A stretch of DNA of 64,000 nucleotides from Anaspis maculata (GCA_949128115.1 OX421962.1:98982836-99046835), one strand, 5' to 3'. Numbered from the stretch's first letter, positions 1-10,352 are shown. Numbers and translations: made by a program. Notes: generated by a model not told the origin, from the letters alone.

Positions 1-488
1 CTTGAGGAATATGGTCGAGCCAGAAACACAGACACACACCCGCACCAGAGACGGAATTGAAATTCGAGGGTGTACTTATCTTTGGGCGCTCATTAAATTT
101 TCACGGCGGTTTAATGACGGTGTGCTGCAAACAACGGATGTGGCAGCGCAGATAACAATAAATAAGAGACGGATGTCACATTTCCCATAATGCGGCAAAA
201 GTATGATCTGTGAAGATGGGACGATGAAGACGTGTAACGAGACGAAAATTATGCGAAAGTGTTTGAAATTGTGCTTGGTTTGAAATGAGAGGGATAGTCG
301 AAAAAAGTAGAGACGTTGGGGAGGCGACGTTTGTTTGGTGGAGAGCTGTGCCCAATTGGTCTTTTATTTGGCCATCCTTGTTGTAATATAAGAGAATCAC
401 TGTATAGCATTTTCATGTTCCTTATTTGTATTTGAACAAGGAGTTATTGATGAGTTTTCACCTGATATTTTCTTATGTACATTTTAGC
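1..488. other. Unassigned non-coding sequence
   Basis: No recognisable protein, repeat or RNA gene. Open frames are short, lack family motifs and have no usable splice context. It runs into the Gypsy relic at about 489, where a TAG stop stands directly upstream of the recognisable pol frame. Confidence 0.4.
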
Positions 489-1029
489 ATTCAAAGAAAT
501 ATGACAACAAAATTGAGGCAATAAATAAAGCTCCCATTCCGGAAAATGTAACGCAACTAAAATCATTTTTGAGGCTAGTGAATTATTATAATAAATTCAT
601 GAAAAACAGTTCGATCATTATGGCTCCCCTCTATCAGTTACTGCAAAAGAACGTGAAATATGAATGGTCCAATCAGTGGCGCAGCCAGGATTTAGGCATT
701 GGGGGGGCTAACGAACGCGAGCGAAGCGAGCTGCGCCAAAGGCGCCCCCCCCAGGAAAAAGGGCATTGGTCATCCTATTTTCGAATATAATTATTGTGGT
801 ACCAAATGTTACCTACCTTAAATTGAAGTAGGTATTAAATTCAGTATTCTCCGGGTTTGCGGGGAAAATGATAGTAATAAATGGTAGTAATGACTCTTTC
901 AAACTGACAGCTGCGCTGCGCGCACGTGGAAACGTCATACACGATCGTTCGGCACACACAAACGATACGGCCGAACGCAGCTAGTCACGAAATACGGTTT
1001 TTCGTGCTCTTATTAGATCTATCGATAGT

Positions 1030-1111
1030 GGCAGTCTAAACGATAATCGTTCGCTAAAGAGTCGTTCATTGGCAGTCTGAACGATAATCGTTCGCTAACG
1101 AGTCGTTAGTG
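1030..1111. repeat. 41-bp tandem duplication in the hAT element
   Basis: Two adjacent copies start with GGCAGTCT at 1030 and 1071. Each contains the palindromic core ACGATAATCGT followed by TCGCTAA and AGTCGTT. Subterminal short palindromic repeats are common transposase binding sites in hAT elements; that role is inference. Confidence 0.7.
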
Positions 1112-1160
1112 AACGAGAAGTTACAAAATAAGCCTGATAGGTAGGTGAGTATACTTGCTT

Positions 1161-1481
1161 GAGGAGTTATATCGGTAAAATAAGCGTTGTGGAATCAATA
1201 ATCCCTTGTGGGTTCATTGCTTGACAGAATTTTACCATTTAGGTCTCTCTCGAAAGCTACAAGGATGTAGTCTGGTTTGAGCCAATTGGCATTCCCGAAA
1301 TCGAAAAACATCTTTTTTTATTTTTTGATGAATAATTGATTTTTGGATTTTGGAAACGCCAATGGGCTCAAACCAAAGTGCATCCTTGTAGCTTTCGGAA
1401 GAAACCTAAATGGTCAGATTCTGTCAAGAAATAAACCTACAGGGATTGATTCCGCAACGCTTGTCTTACCAATTCAACTCC
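1161..1481. repeat. Imperfect 130-bp inverted repeat (hairpin) in the hAT element
   Basis: The arm 1161-1297 pairs with 1351-1481. Matching landmarks are GTTGTGGAATCAAT against ATTGATTCCGCAAC, TTGACAGAATTTTACCATTTAG against its counterpart around 1408-1428, and CTACAAGGATG against CATCCTTGTAG. The loop is about 54 bp. The arms differ by scattered substitutions, so the duplication is not recent. Confidence 0.8.
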
Positions 1482-2798
1482 GTCCTTGAACCAGAAGAGT
1501 TTCTCTCTCCGCACCAATTGAAAAAAAAAACGCGCAATCCAATGCAGTGCAACTCCTACACAGAGAGACAATTGATCTATTTTCTAAATGATAAAGAAAG
1601 TAACAGTCGAACACAACAATTTTTTAATTTTGTTCAAAATTTTTCATTGCTTCGGTGAAAAAGCGAGACTCTGGGGGGGTGCTATAGCCCCCTAGCCCCC
1701 CCTTGGCTGCGCCACTGGGTCCAATAGGTGTAATAAAGCTTTCAATGATGTGAAGAAAATACTGACATCTTCTGACGTTCTGGTTTACTTCGACCCCGAG
1801 TTGCCCATCAGATTGAACGTCGATAGCTCAGGCTATGGAGTGGGGGCCGTTCTTTCTCAGATGATTGATAATGTAGAAAGACCAGTAGCTTTTGCTTCCA
1901 AAACGCTAAATAAAAGTCAGATTGCATACAGTATGGTCGAAAAAGAAGCAGCCGCAATCATTTTTGGAGTTCAGAAGTTCAATCAGTACTTGTACGGTGA
2001 ACAGTTTACCATAGTGTCAAGACAGTAATCCTTTGGTTGCACTTTTTGGACACAAAAAGGGAATTCCACAAATGACCACAAACCGTTTGCAGCGTTGGGC
2101 ACTAATTTTGAGCAATTATAAATACGACATTGAATAATAATATGTAAAATCTGCTAAAAATAATGCAGATTGCTTAACGCGATTACCTTTAAAGACACAG
2201 TCACCTGACCAAGATATCTCATATTTGATTTAAAACTTACTGAACAGTGAAATTCCGATAAATCAGGAAGTTTTATTGAAAGAGTTAGGAAAAGATCCGG
2301 TTTTAAGGAAGGTTTGTCAATAATGTAAGAATGGGTTGGCCGACGAAACTGGAAAAAGAAGTCAGAATTTTCTTTTGACAAACAGGTCTAGATGTTGGGC
2401 TATAACGTAGTCATTCCAAAGAGCCTGAGGAGTAGAATTTTAGCAGAATTGCACAGAAATCATTTCGGTATTGTGAAAACAAAAAGCTTAGCTCGATCAT
2501 ACGTCTGGTGGCCAGGACTAAATTCTGAAATTGAAATTCTTGTAAAGTCTTGTGATAAATGTTTAAACACTCGACCATCTCCACAAAAACACAAATTATT
2601 AATGACATGGGAATTTCCAAAGAAACCTTGGTCACGGATTCACATTGACTATGCTGGTCCTATCTCAAATAAGTACATTTTGATAGTGGTTGACGCACAC
2701 AGTAAATGGGTTGAAGCTATTGTTATCAGTAATTATGACTTCATCAGGTAAAATAAAAGTTTTGGAAAGTATTTTTTGCAGAATGGGTCTCCCCGATA

Positions 2799-3987
2799 CA
2801 GTGGCGGACTAAGGAAATTGGGGGCCCGGGGCGGAATTCTGAGATGAGGCCCCTAAGGAGTGAAAGTTGAGAATATGAAGGGAGGCGGCAGCCTTTTTGG
2901 CTTGCCCTGCCCCGTCGTGATCGAGCAAAAGCCTAAGAAAGAAATGAGTTGTTAACTTGACTATAAAACCAAAAGTGAAACCGTTCAATGATCATATTCA
3001 AAGATTTGCCTCGTTATCCTAAACATTTCATAACAATCGGTCAAATGTGCCACACAGTGGCGTAGTCAGAATTTGAGGGCCGAGAGGGCGGGGAGGGCAA
3101 AGGCAACGACGAGGGCGTAAGTCGGCGAGGGGTAGCGCCACAGGCGACATTATTTGGGTATAATAATGATAATGCTGATATTAATCGGTATATCTCATGC
3201 GTTTTGCGATTTCGGTTTTAGACGTTTTCACGAAAATTACTTGATAAACAAACTTCTCTTGTTGAAAAATTTTGCTTTTCTTGAAAATTTTCGCCAAAAA
3301 TGTTTTCTGTATCGGTTTAGTGTGGGATAAAGTGCCGTGGGCGCTTGGGAGGTAGGGGAGTGGAGTCATTGACCCACCTTCACCACCCTTGGCTATGCCG
3401 CTGACCACCAGTATCTACACAAGAAATTTGAGGCTCCAGCTTTGTATGTTGAATTGGATTTGGAATGTTATTGCTCAATGCTTAAACCATTCTTAAACCT
3501 ACTTTATGCAAAATTAGAAATAATATGAATTTCTACTACCAGCAGCGCGCAGGCGAGATAATTTTGTTGTTTCATCTTTCCCCTTTTTTGAAAAGAAATG
3601 ATAAAATTCAAAATTTCAAAGGCTTGAGGCCCCTAGCACTCTGATATCCGGAGCCGGGGCCCCTCAAGCCTAAAGTGAAAATAATTCTTAGAGATTCCGT
3701 GATACAGACACACCTTTATTGCCTGTGTGTAGGCCCTCAAATTTGTTGTCATGGGGCCTACCAACGTAACGTTAAAATGAAAAAAAAAAGAACAACAATG
3801 TTACTCGCCTAAATAATGTGCGAAAAAAAATGACCATCAAGGGGAAAAATTGAAATTTTTGGATTTTATCCCAATTTTTTTCTAGTATTTTTTACAAACA
3901 AGAGGAATTGGGAGCCCCATCAGATGACTGAGGACCCGAGGCCCGGGGCGGACCGCCCCCACCGCTCCCCCCCTTAGTCCGCCACTG
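2799..3987. mobile_element. Second hAT-like element in Gypsy relic A
   Basis: The ends are CAGTGGCGGACTAAGG and, in reverse complement, CAGTGGCGGACTAAGGGG. They are flanked by a perfect 8-bp TSD, CCCCGATA at 2791-2798 and 3988-3995. The ends differ from those of the 674-1717 element, so this is a separate hAT-like family. The subterminal regions are G/C-rich (GGGGCCCGGGGCGG). The 1,189 bp have no transposase frame and contain a further small element at 3055-3403. Confidence 0.88.
3055..3403. mobile_element. Small TIR element nested in the second hAT element
   Basis: The left end CAGTGGCGTAGTCAG is mirrored by the right end, which reads CAGCGGCATAGCCAAGG in reverse complement. The size is about 349 bp, with G-rich subterminal sequence like other CAGTGGCG families. 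I could not find a matching 8-bp duplication, so the exact ends or the age are uncertain. Its position inside the element that interrupts Gypsy integrase makes it a third-level insertion. Confidence 0.6.
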
Positions 3988-4033
3988 CCCCGATATGATT
4001 GTATCGGATAATGCAAAGGGTATAATCGTAATA

Positions 4034-4585
4034 TATGTAATACACCGATGGGTGAGGTGTATTATCGCTACATCGAGGATGTTCACGAGGGCACCCGAGT
4101 GTAAAGCGAGATGTAAGCTATAATATAGCGAACCTAGAGGCGTATTCGTTGAGACAATCAACCGAACAACACCGAAAATCTTCCTAAAAAAGTGAAAACT
4201 ACTCGAATGTTTAAGGTTGACCATTCTGGAGGGGTTTTTTCACCAATGACCTTGGTGGTAATACACTTATACGGCCTACTATTTTGAGGAGTGAGGTGAA
4301 TTGTCGTATGTAATACACCGATAGGTGAGGTGTATTATCGCTACATCGAGGATTTTCACGAGGGCACCCGAGTGTAAAGCGAGATGTAAGCTATAATATA
4401 GCGAACCTAGAGGTGTATTCGTTAAAACAATCAACCGAACAACACTGAAAATTTTCCAGAAAAAGTTAAAAACCTTTTCGAATGTTTAAGGTTGGTGATT
4501 CTGGAGGGGTGTTTTCACCAATGACCTTGGTGGTAATAACACTTATACGGCCTATATACTTTTTCAAGAAGTGAGGTGAATTGTC
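4034..4585. repeat. Two tandem copies of a 273-bp repeat
   Basis: 4034-4305 and 4307-4585 are near-copies. Both begin TATGTAATACACCGAT, contain CACGAGGGCACCCGAGTG and end GTGAGGTGAATTGTC. The second copy has a few small insertions (about 279 bp). Neither copy encodes a recognisable protein. It adjoins the broken integrase, so it may be a Gypsy 3' region, part of an LTR or an unrelated insertion; the sequence does not decide. Confidence 0.8.
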
Positions 4586-5245
4586 CTCAAGCGCCACGGA
4601 GCCAGCTTCCTGGCCTCAAAGCCATGAGCGCTCAGTCACCCAGACCAGATTAAACGTGTCAAGTGCGCGCACATGAAAACGCAACAGGACAAATTCTTAT
4701 TGCGGCAACTACTCAACTAGCAGGGAGAGCCAAATCCTGCTTTGCCTGTTCGAAAATCCTGCGAGCTGTTAAATAATAATACTACACGGCCTGTAACGAA
4801 AGGTTACCCTCGAACAAGACGTCGCTGGAGCTTTCACGTCATTAATTCAGTGTGCTTTATTGACAGAGTCAAAACTTTGCAACTTTGTAATTATCACAAG
4901 AGTTATGCAAAATTCGGCGTGCTCTCGTCGTCGGGGTATAAAGACAATGTCGATTGTGTATGTTTGAGGTCGACGGGATTTCCGCGCGAGCTTTCGGTCC
5001 GCGTGCTTTGCTTCCTCCCGGCTTTCGCCCCGAACTACCCCGAAAAAAAGTGGATTTGGAACTTGTCGAAACTCTCGCGCGCCGGCTCCCGTCATCTGAT
5101 TATAGGAGGTTGATGTTTTAAAGTATTTCGGGAATCATCCCCTTGCAAGTTTATACAAATCATGGTCGTCATCGGGGGATTTCGGTTAATTCCCGGGGGA
5201 GACGGCCGAACTACTCTGGAACAAGCATCTCGGTAGTGGGACAAC
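4586..5245. other. Unassigned sequence upstream of the candidate gene
   Basis: It contains an open frame (4742-5113, +) with no recognisable domain, and moderately GC-rich sequence around 4920-5090. If the candidate gene at 5246 is real, the last part could be its 5' leader or promoter, but I see no convincing TATA box or initiator. Confidence 0.3.
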
Positions 5246-6135
5246 ATGCATAGTTTCGCAACTAAGTTGCCGCTCGCCGGGGTCCTTAATCAAGGGTAAG
5301 TCGTTATTAGGAACTGACATAATACCATAACATGCGAATCATGAAGCTGGATGTACACGGTCTCATACACTGTTATAATATCATGGAGGTCATGCAAAAA
5401 ACTGAATTGAAAAAGAAGTGGAAAAAGATCTCTTGCGAGATTGCGGTGGGTATCGCCTCGAGCGACTTGCTTTGATCAAATTTTCGTATCAGCAGGAAAT
5501 ATTCATGTGGCACCAGCTACACCTACGCAACGGGAATGTGTTAGCGATGACTTTGAAAGATATCAAACGATTTTTGCAGGGACACCGATAGCACGGCTGA
5601 TTCCTTGAATGATATCATTCAACACTGTCTATAGGTGAGGCAAATCTTGTTTTTGGCACAATTTTATTGTGGTGGCAACCGTATTGCCTTGGTATGATCC
5701 ATTTGTTCGATCATCTTTATAAATGCAAGGGGTAAATGTAAAGAACGTCAATGCTTGTAGGTATGCATCATATACAGTTTGGGCCAAATTTATTAAATCA
5801 ATTTGGAGTTGGAGTCGAAGACAAAAAAACAAATTCAAAACTCAACCTTGAAAGCCTCTGTCCCTGTTATATTCCGTTTCCGACATTTTTTTTATTCCAG
5901 AAAGTTCACTCATTTTTCGATGCTTTATAAATCACCTTATAAAATAATAACAAAAAGTGAAACACCTTGTATACAGCTGCTTTCCTGCTTTGGAAAGACC
6001 TTACTGCCTTTATTTATATTTTGCAGGGAGGCGCTGGTCGGCAAGCCTGAAGCCATCTCCAGCCCCATTGCCTACGCCGACGTACAATCAAACCAGGATA
6101 TCGCTATTCACCGCGTAGTGACGCAACGAAACTGA
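5246..6135 (+). CDS. Candidate two-exon small host gene (52 aa), unknown function
   Basis: Exon 1 would be 5246-5295: an ATG in good insect context (GACAACATG), an in-frame stop 15 nt upstream, and a donor GG|GTAAGT at 5296. Exon 2 would be 6027-6135: the acceptor follows a T-rich tract ending TTTATATTTTGCAG, and the exon runs in frame to TGA. The phases agree: exon 1 ends two bases into a codon and exon 2 supplies the third. Roughly two thirds of exon 2 codons end in G or C, unlike the AT-rich surroundings. It starts EALVGKPEAISSPIAYAD and ends VVTQRN. No signal peptide, membrane segment or known domain is visible. I do not recognise the product. Exon 2 could instead be the last exon of a longer gene, or chance. 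Confidence 0.3.
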
Positions 6136-6666
6136 CATCGATCCGACGAAAGCTAGTCAGAGACATCGGCATCTTGGCAGTGGCAGGGCCACATCGGTTG
6201 GGCTTTCGACTGGCTTCTTTGGAAATGCAAGCGAAGCGGAGAAGACCGCCAGCATTGCCACTTTTTGATTTTGTGTCAGTTGACTTGTTTTTTTTATTTT
6301 ATGTCATCTGATGTAAGGGTGCCGTGACCAGGATTGTTCAAAAGAGGGGGCGCTGTGGGTAGAAGTCAGAAGTGTTCCAGAATTGTTCCTAAATTTTGTT
6401 GTTGTTGATTGATTGTTTACGGAGGAAGGATTGTTCGAACCAGGATTGTCCAAGGAGCGAGTTGTTTTTTTGCACATCAGGCTTGACAGAAAGGGAGGCA
6501 CGGATTTTTTTTTTGCCTCGAAACCAGTGTTAGTTGTTCAGGAAAGAAAACCTTAAGGAAGTTGTTTTTTTTTTGTCAAACCAGTCAGACCAAGAGTGTT
6601 CAAATAAGGAACCGATGTTAAAGGCAAATTTTTAATTTTTTTTTCCATTTACTGCTGATTTTTATT
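6136..6666. other. Unassigned; contains T-rich tracts and a PBS-like motif
   Basis: Downstream of the candidate exon. It holds poly-T runs (6284-6300, 6505-6515, 6563-6575) and several degenerate repeats of ACCAGGATTGTYC. The motif GGTGCCGTGACCAGGAT lies at 6318-6334. No LTR boundary could be drawn. Confidence 0.35.
6318..6334 (+). other. Primer-binding-site-like motif, locus 1
   Basis: GGTGCCGTGACCAGGAT. The same 17-mer occurs in reverse complement at 50594-50610, and with one mismatch at 59547-59563. The form (GGTGCC... near an LTR end) resembles the tRNA primer site of insect LTR retrotransposons, possibly BEL/Pao. That assignment is from memory of such elements and is not proven here. 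Confidence 0.35.
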
Positions 6667-8160
6667 GGGCCGTATTCATATCTCGCTTTTGACCTGGAAG
6701 AGCATTTAGAGGAGCACATTTAGGGGCTACCCATTCATATTTGAATGTTCAAAAATACATATTACAATTGGATGGCTATTACTTTCCCGGCCCGTCCAAG
6801 GGAAAGTTATGTAATGATGCAGGATGCAGGAGAAACGTTCTGACACGATAGCTGCCGAACCGATAATCTGATTGACTTGAAATTTGGTATACAGACAGGG
6901 TCTTGCTGTTAAATGAGCTCATTAGTTTTTGGCTGTCATCTGTCAAACGGAAATGTCACTATCAAAAAATGACAGAAGCTATATCTCACAGAACTTGACT
7001 TTCAAAATGCCGTTTGAAAGCCCATGAAAAACTGTATTCAGAATGGTTAAAATATTGCCCTATCTGTCATCTGTCAAAAAATAAAAGATGTCAAAGTTTA
7101 AAACTTTACCATTCAATTATCCAAAATCTATCCGATGAATTGGGACCAAATTTGGCAGAAAGCAACAAAACATAAGAGTCAAATTAAGTCCGCAGTTGCA
7201 ATTTTCCACCATTTTCCCGTCGGGCGTTATGAATTTTCAAAATTTCTCCTAGCCGTTGCCACCCGAAAGAACGACTCGCCCGGATTTCCACCAGGATGAC
7301 TCGTTTTTGATGCAGCACTCCACTCAAAAATTCATTCCTGCTCGAGGATCGACTTTTTTCGAGAAATTTTGACTGATATCGGAAGTAGATTGAACTGGGC
7401 GTCTTGTAGATCTATTTTTAAAATAGACACAGCTTCGGTTTTCCGACGGTAATTTTTTCAATAACAAATTTGCACATATCGTGAATTTGAAAAAACTGCA
7501 GCGTAAACTTCAACATGCGGTGAGCCACACGAAATATTCATTTTAGGTACAGACATGCTGCGAATGAAAGTTGGAGAAAAGATTGAATTAATTTTTAAAG
7601 GAAAAATTGTCACAATCGGACCCACGGTTTTCGAGTTTTCCTCTCTGGAAAAACTGCAAATTTTCCAACTTTTCATTCCGCGAACAGATTTCAACCATTT
7701 GTTATTAAGGAATAGATAACTGGTTGTTGAACATTTTCGAACAATTTTTCTCCAATTTCCCGGAAATTTCCCTGCTGGGAATATAAAACCGGCCTCGGTT
7801 ATCGAGACCGGACTTGGATGATGGAGCCTAAAGTGGAGCTTGAATGGCGATTTCCACAATAAGATGATTTGGAAGAAAAATTGAGGTTTGCTCTGAAAAT
7901 TCAAATTTTCCTGACAAAATTTTCTATTTCCTGCAAATATTTTCAATCTTTCTCTCCATTCTAACTTCCCATCCGAAGGGACGTTCCGATCAAAGTCATT
8001 ACTGATGTCTCTGGATACCGCCGGGAAAGTTTTGTGTCGCCCACAACAGATTTATTTAATTGTAACATGTAATTTTGAACATTCACATATGAATAAGAAG
8101 CCCTTAAAAGCGCTCCTCTGAATGTGCTTTTAGCTTAGAAGCGATATATGAATTTGGCCC
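6667..8160. mobile_element. DNA transposon with about 100-bp TIRs (GGGCC... ends), non-autonomous
   Basis: The left end GGGCCGTATTCATATCTCGC and the right end, in reverse complement GGGCCAAATTCATATATCGC, stay alignable for about 100 bp through AGAGGAGC, ATTCATATNTGAATGTTCAAAA and TTACAATT. The 3-bp flank ATT occurs on both sides. GGGCC termini with a 3-bp duplication suggest PIF/Harbinger, although that superfamily usually duplicates TWA. Inside there is no recognisable transposase; a 162-codon frame on the minus strand (7458-7946) has no family motif. Length 1,494 bp. Confidence 0.75.
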
Positions 8161-9211
8161 ATTGTGTTTCATGAATGACAACTTCAATCTTGTGGACGCT
8201 TGTACCTGACGTTGAAATGTTTCTCCGGGAAAGAGATTTCACACATGACGATGGACGAGAAGATGTGCCTGCTCTTGACATTTCTGCTGAACCAGCGAGC
8301 CTTGCTCAAGCATACACTTTTATGCTTCACGAAACATATGGCTCAGCTCAGGCAACACCGGATCTGTTGCAGACACAACATAATTGACTCGACATGCTCT
8401 TCTCAGTCAACCATCTCAGCCAACCTCAATCACATCCTGCAAAACGTCACCACTGTCATCTTGCACGACCTCGCTACCGTGCTGAGACGAGAAGAACAGC
8501 AAAACGTCGCCGCCATCTTGCTACCTGACAGTGAAGCAATTTCGGCACCGAAAACAAGCACTGAGGCGTCATTATCATCTTCTCTCATAGTGAAGAAGAG
8601 TTTTGCCTGAAGTGAACATAACCATTTACCGAATTTTTGCCTTCATCACCACCGGGTTCCACTGAAGCGCCTTGTCTGGAGCAGAAATTAATCGTTGCCT
8701 ACACGAGTTCCAGTTGTCAACATGAGAATGTCCGAATTCTGTAGTCATCAAATGGAATCTAGGGGCGTCCGCCTCTTGTCTCGTGTAGAAGAAGTTCCCA
8801 CCAACATCTGGACACTTGGTCAACTTTTATCGCTGAACACGTGCTAAACTTTTGTCGATTAGGGGCATTGCTCCTGCCTCTGCACCACGGATTTGAACGT
8901 TTTGTTAAGGTTCGTCTAGTTGCTCCTGAAGTCACCTTGGAAGAACAAATAAGAAGAAGAAGAGGAAGAAGCAGAAAAACAGAAGACAACAAACAGGGAA
9001 AAGAAAAAAAGAAGAACAACAAGAAAAAAAAGCTACACCACATGACCTGTCTTGGATTTATTGAAGAACCTTTGTCATCGTTCTCTAGTCTCTTCCGTCG
9101 CTCCTTCAATGGACGTTCTGTAGAAAACCAGGTTTTATTGTGAAAAAATTATTTCTTTGCGTCGTTTACATCGCAGTTTCAAATCCCCCTCATAGTGAAG
9201 GCACTAGGTGA
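8161..9211. other. Unassigned; short open frames and a purine tract
   Basis: Two overlapping frames on the plus strand (8175-8387 and 8200-8610) are open but match nothing I know and lack splice evidence. The first is rich in Asp, Glu and Ala (for example FTHDDGREDVPALD). An A/G-rich tract occupies about 8938-9033 (AAGAAGAAGAGGAAGAAG and A-runs). No domain assignment is justified. Confidence 0.3.
8938..9033 (+). repeat. Polypurine, (GAA)-rich tract
   Basis: About 95 bases almost entirely A and G with AC interruptions. This is simple sequence that generates spurious Lys-rich frames on the plus strand and Phe/Leu-rich frames on the minus strand. Confidence 0.7.
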
Positions 9212-10352
9212 ATGAACCTTGCAAATGGTGATGAAAGCATGAAATTCGGTACACATACTCAGAATAAGCACCTCTCTTAGATAAGAGGTGGAGCCACGCC
9301 GAATTTTCACCGGAAGGGGGGTCGGGGGGCTCCTGAAAGTTTAAGGTGCTAGGGCTCCCACCAAACCGCTTATCAGTTCGTTGTATCAATTAAAAATGAA
9401 ACTCATGACTATATCGTAAAAATTGACGACGTTTATCGTCTTGTCCCGGGAATTTTTCATGATGAAAAAGAATAAGTTCTTCGGCAGAACACACAAATTG
9501 GTTTTATTTTATTTTCACCCACAAAGAATTAATGAGGAGATGTGCAACACGTTATTTCCTACAAATTCGTATCCTCTGAATTCGTTTGTGGAGTCAAAAT
9601 TTTGATGGTGTATCTTCTTGAAGAGGGGCATTCCAAAGAGTAAGCTATTTTTAACACTAAGTTCAAACAAAATTTTTTCTACTACTATCCGCATCACAGA
9701 AGAAAAATTCTGTGATCTACACTATCAGAATTTTTCTTCTGTGATGCTACTATCCGCATCACAGAAGAAAAATTCTGATAGTGTTTCAGGACTTACTCCA
9801 CGTTCAATCGCACGCGGTACTTTCAAAGAAGGGTTCAGGGTATGCATTGCGGGAAGGAATTCAGTAATTTCGATTTAGAACATTGGAAAAATTCTGTTTG
9901 AACTTAGAGTTGGAAATAGCTTACTCTTTGGAATGCCCCTCTTCAAGAAGATACACCATCAAAATTTTGACTTCACAAACGAACTCAGAAGATACGAATT
10001 GGTGGGAATCAACGTGTTGCACATCTCCTTATTAGTTCTTCGTAGGTGAAAATAAAATAAAGCCAATTTGTGTGTTCTGCCGAAGAACTTATTCTTTTTC
10101 ATAATGAAAAAGTCCCGGGACAATACGATAAACGCCGTCAATGTTTACAAGATATTCATAAGTTTTCTTTTCAATTGTCAAAACGAACTGATAAGCTGTT
10201 TAGTGGGAGTCCTAGCACCTTCAACTATCAGGAGCCCCCCGAGCCCCCTTCCGGTGAAAATTCGGCGTGGCTCCACCTCTTATCTGAAAGAGGGGATCAT
10301 TCTGAGTACGTGTACCAAATTTCATGCTTTCATCACCATTCGCAAGGTTCAT
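9212..10352. repeat. 1.1-kb palindrome (fold-back element), arms about 470 bp
   Basis: The left arm 9212-9690 is the reverse complement of 9886-10352 with scattered differences. Anchors in both arms are ATGAACCTTGC, GCATGAAATT, GAGGTGGAGCCACGCCGAA, AAGTTCTTCGGCAGAACACA and AGAGGGGCATTCCAAAGAG. The 195-bp spacer repeats the hairpin word CAGAAGAAAAATTCTG several times in both orientations. No coding potential was recognised and no TSD was found outside the arms. It could be a fold-back transposon or an inverted duplication of a longer repeat. Confidence 0.85.

Larger units (their letters stand above)
674..1717. mobile_element. hAT-like non-autonomous DNA transposon inside Gypsy relic A
   Basis: The ends are CAGTGGCGCAGCCAGG and, in reverse complement, CAGTGGCGCAGCCAAGG. 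They are flanked by a perfect 8-bp duplication, GGTCCAAT at 666-673 and 1718-1725. An 8-bp TSD with CAGTGGCG ends fits hAT elements. At 1,044 bp with no transposase reading frame it is non-autonomous. It contains a 41-bp tandem duplication and a long internal hairpin. Removing it and one TSD copy rejoins the Gypsy frame. Confidence 0.88.
489..2231 (+). pseudogene. Gypsy pol pseudogene: RT thumb and RNase H
   Basis: The first piece (489-673) carries the RT connection motif: a lysine/proline-rich stretch, then QLKSFL and LVNYYNKF, as in Gypsy thumb domains. After the hAT insertion the frame resumes at 1718 and shows an RNase H domain: DVLVYFDPELPIRL, DSSGYGVGAVL, then RPVAFASKTLN and the YSMVEKEAAAIIFGVQKF segment with its catalytic acidic residue. 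A stop follows at about 2026. Beyond it, frame-shifted remnants still show LQRWALIL, YKYDIE and NADCLTRLP, the end of the RNase H/linker region. The seven-block RT palm with its catalytic aspartates is not present upstream. Clearly inactive. Confidence 0.85.
489..4025 (+). mobile_element. Ty3/Gypsy retrotransposon relic A, interrupted by two DNA transposons
   Basis: The pieces 489-673, 1718-2790 and 3988-4020 read, in order and on one strand, as the reverse transcriptase thumb, RNase H, integrase zinc finger and integrase core of a Ty3/Gypsy pol. Each gap is filled by a TIR element flanked by an exact 8-bp duplication of Gypsy sequence, so the retrotransposon was there first. Stops and frameshifts occur in every domain. 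No LTRs, gag or protease were found on either side, so this is an internal fragment. The order of insertion is Gypsy, then the two hAT-like elements, then a smaller element inside the second hAT. Confidence 0.85.
2392..4025 (+). pseudogene. Gypsy integrase pseudogene, split by a hAT element
   Basis: The open stretch 2392-2751 holds an HHCC zinc-binding domain (H21-x2-H24, C54-x2-C57, with the SYVWWPGL segment between) and the start of the integrase core: WSRIHIDYAGP with the first catalytic aspartate at residue 86, then ILIVVDAHSKWVEA. A stop at 2749 and a frameshift lead into RMGLPD at about 2780. The hAT element 2799-3987 splits the domain exactly here. After the second TSD copy the sequence continues as IVSDNAKG, which holds the second catalytic aspartate. 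The final catalytic glutamate and everything after it are missing; a tandem repeat begins at about 4034. Confidence 0.87.

Noticed and set aside
3055..3403. An 8-bp TSD for the nested element
   Set aside because: The flanks GTGCCACA and ACCACCAG do not match, so I report the element without a TSD.
7458..7946. 162-codon minus-strand frame inside the GGGCC element, considered as transposase
   Set aside because: No DDE or helix-turn-helix motif, Phe/Lys-rich composition from T/A-rich DNA.
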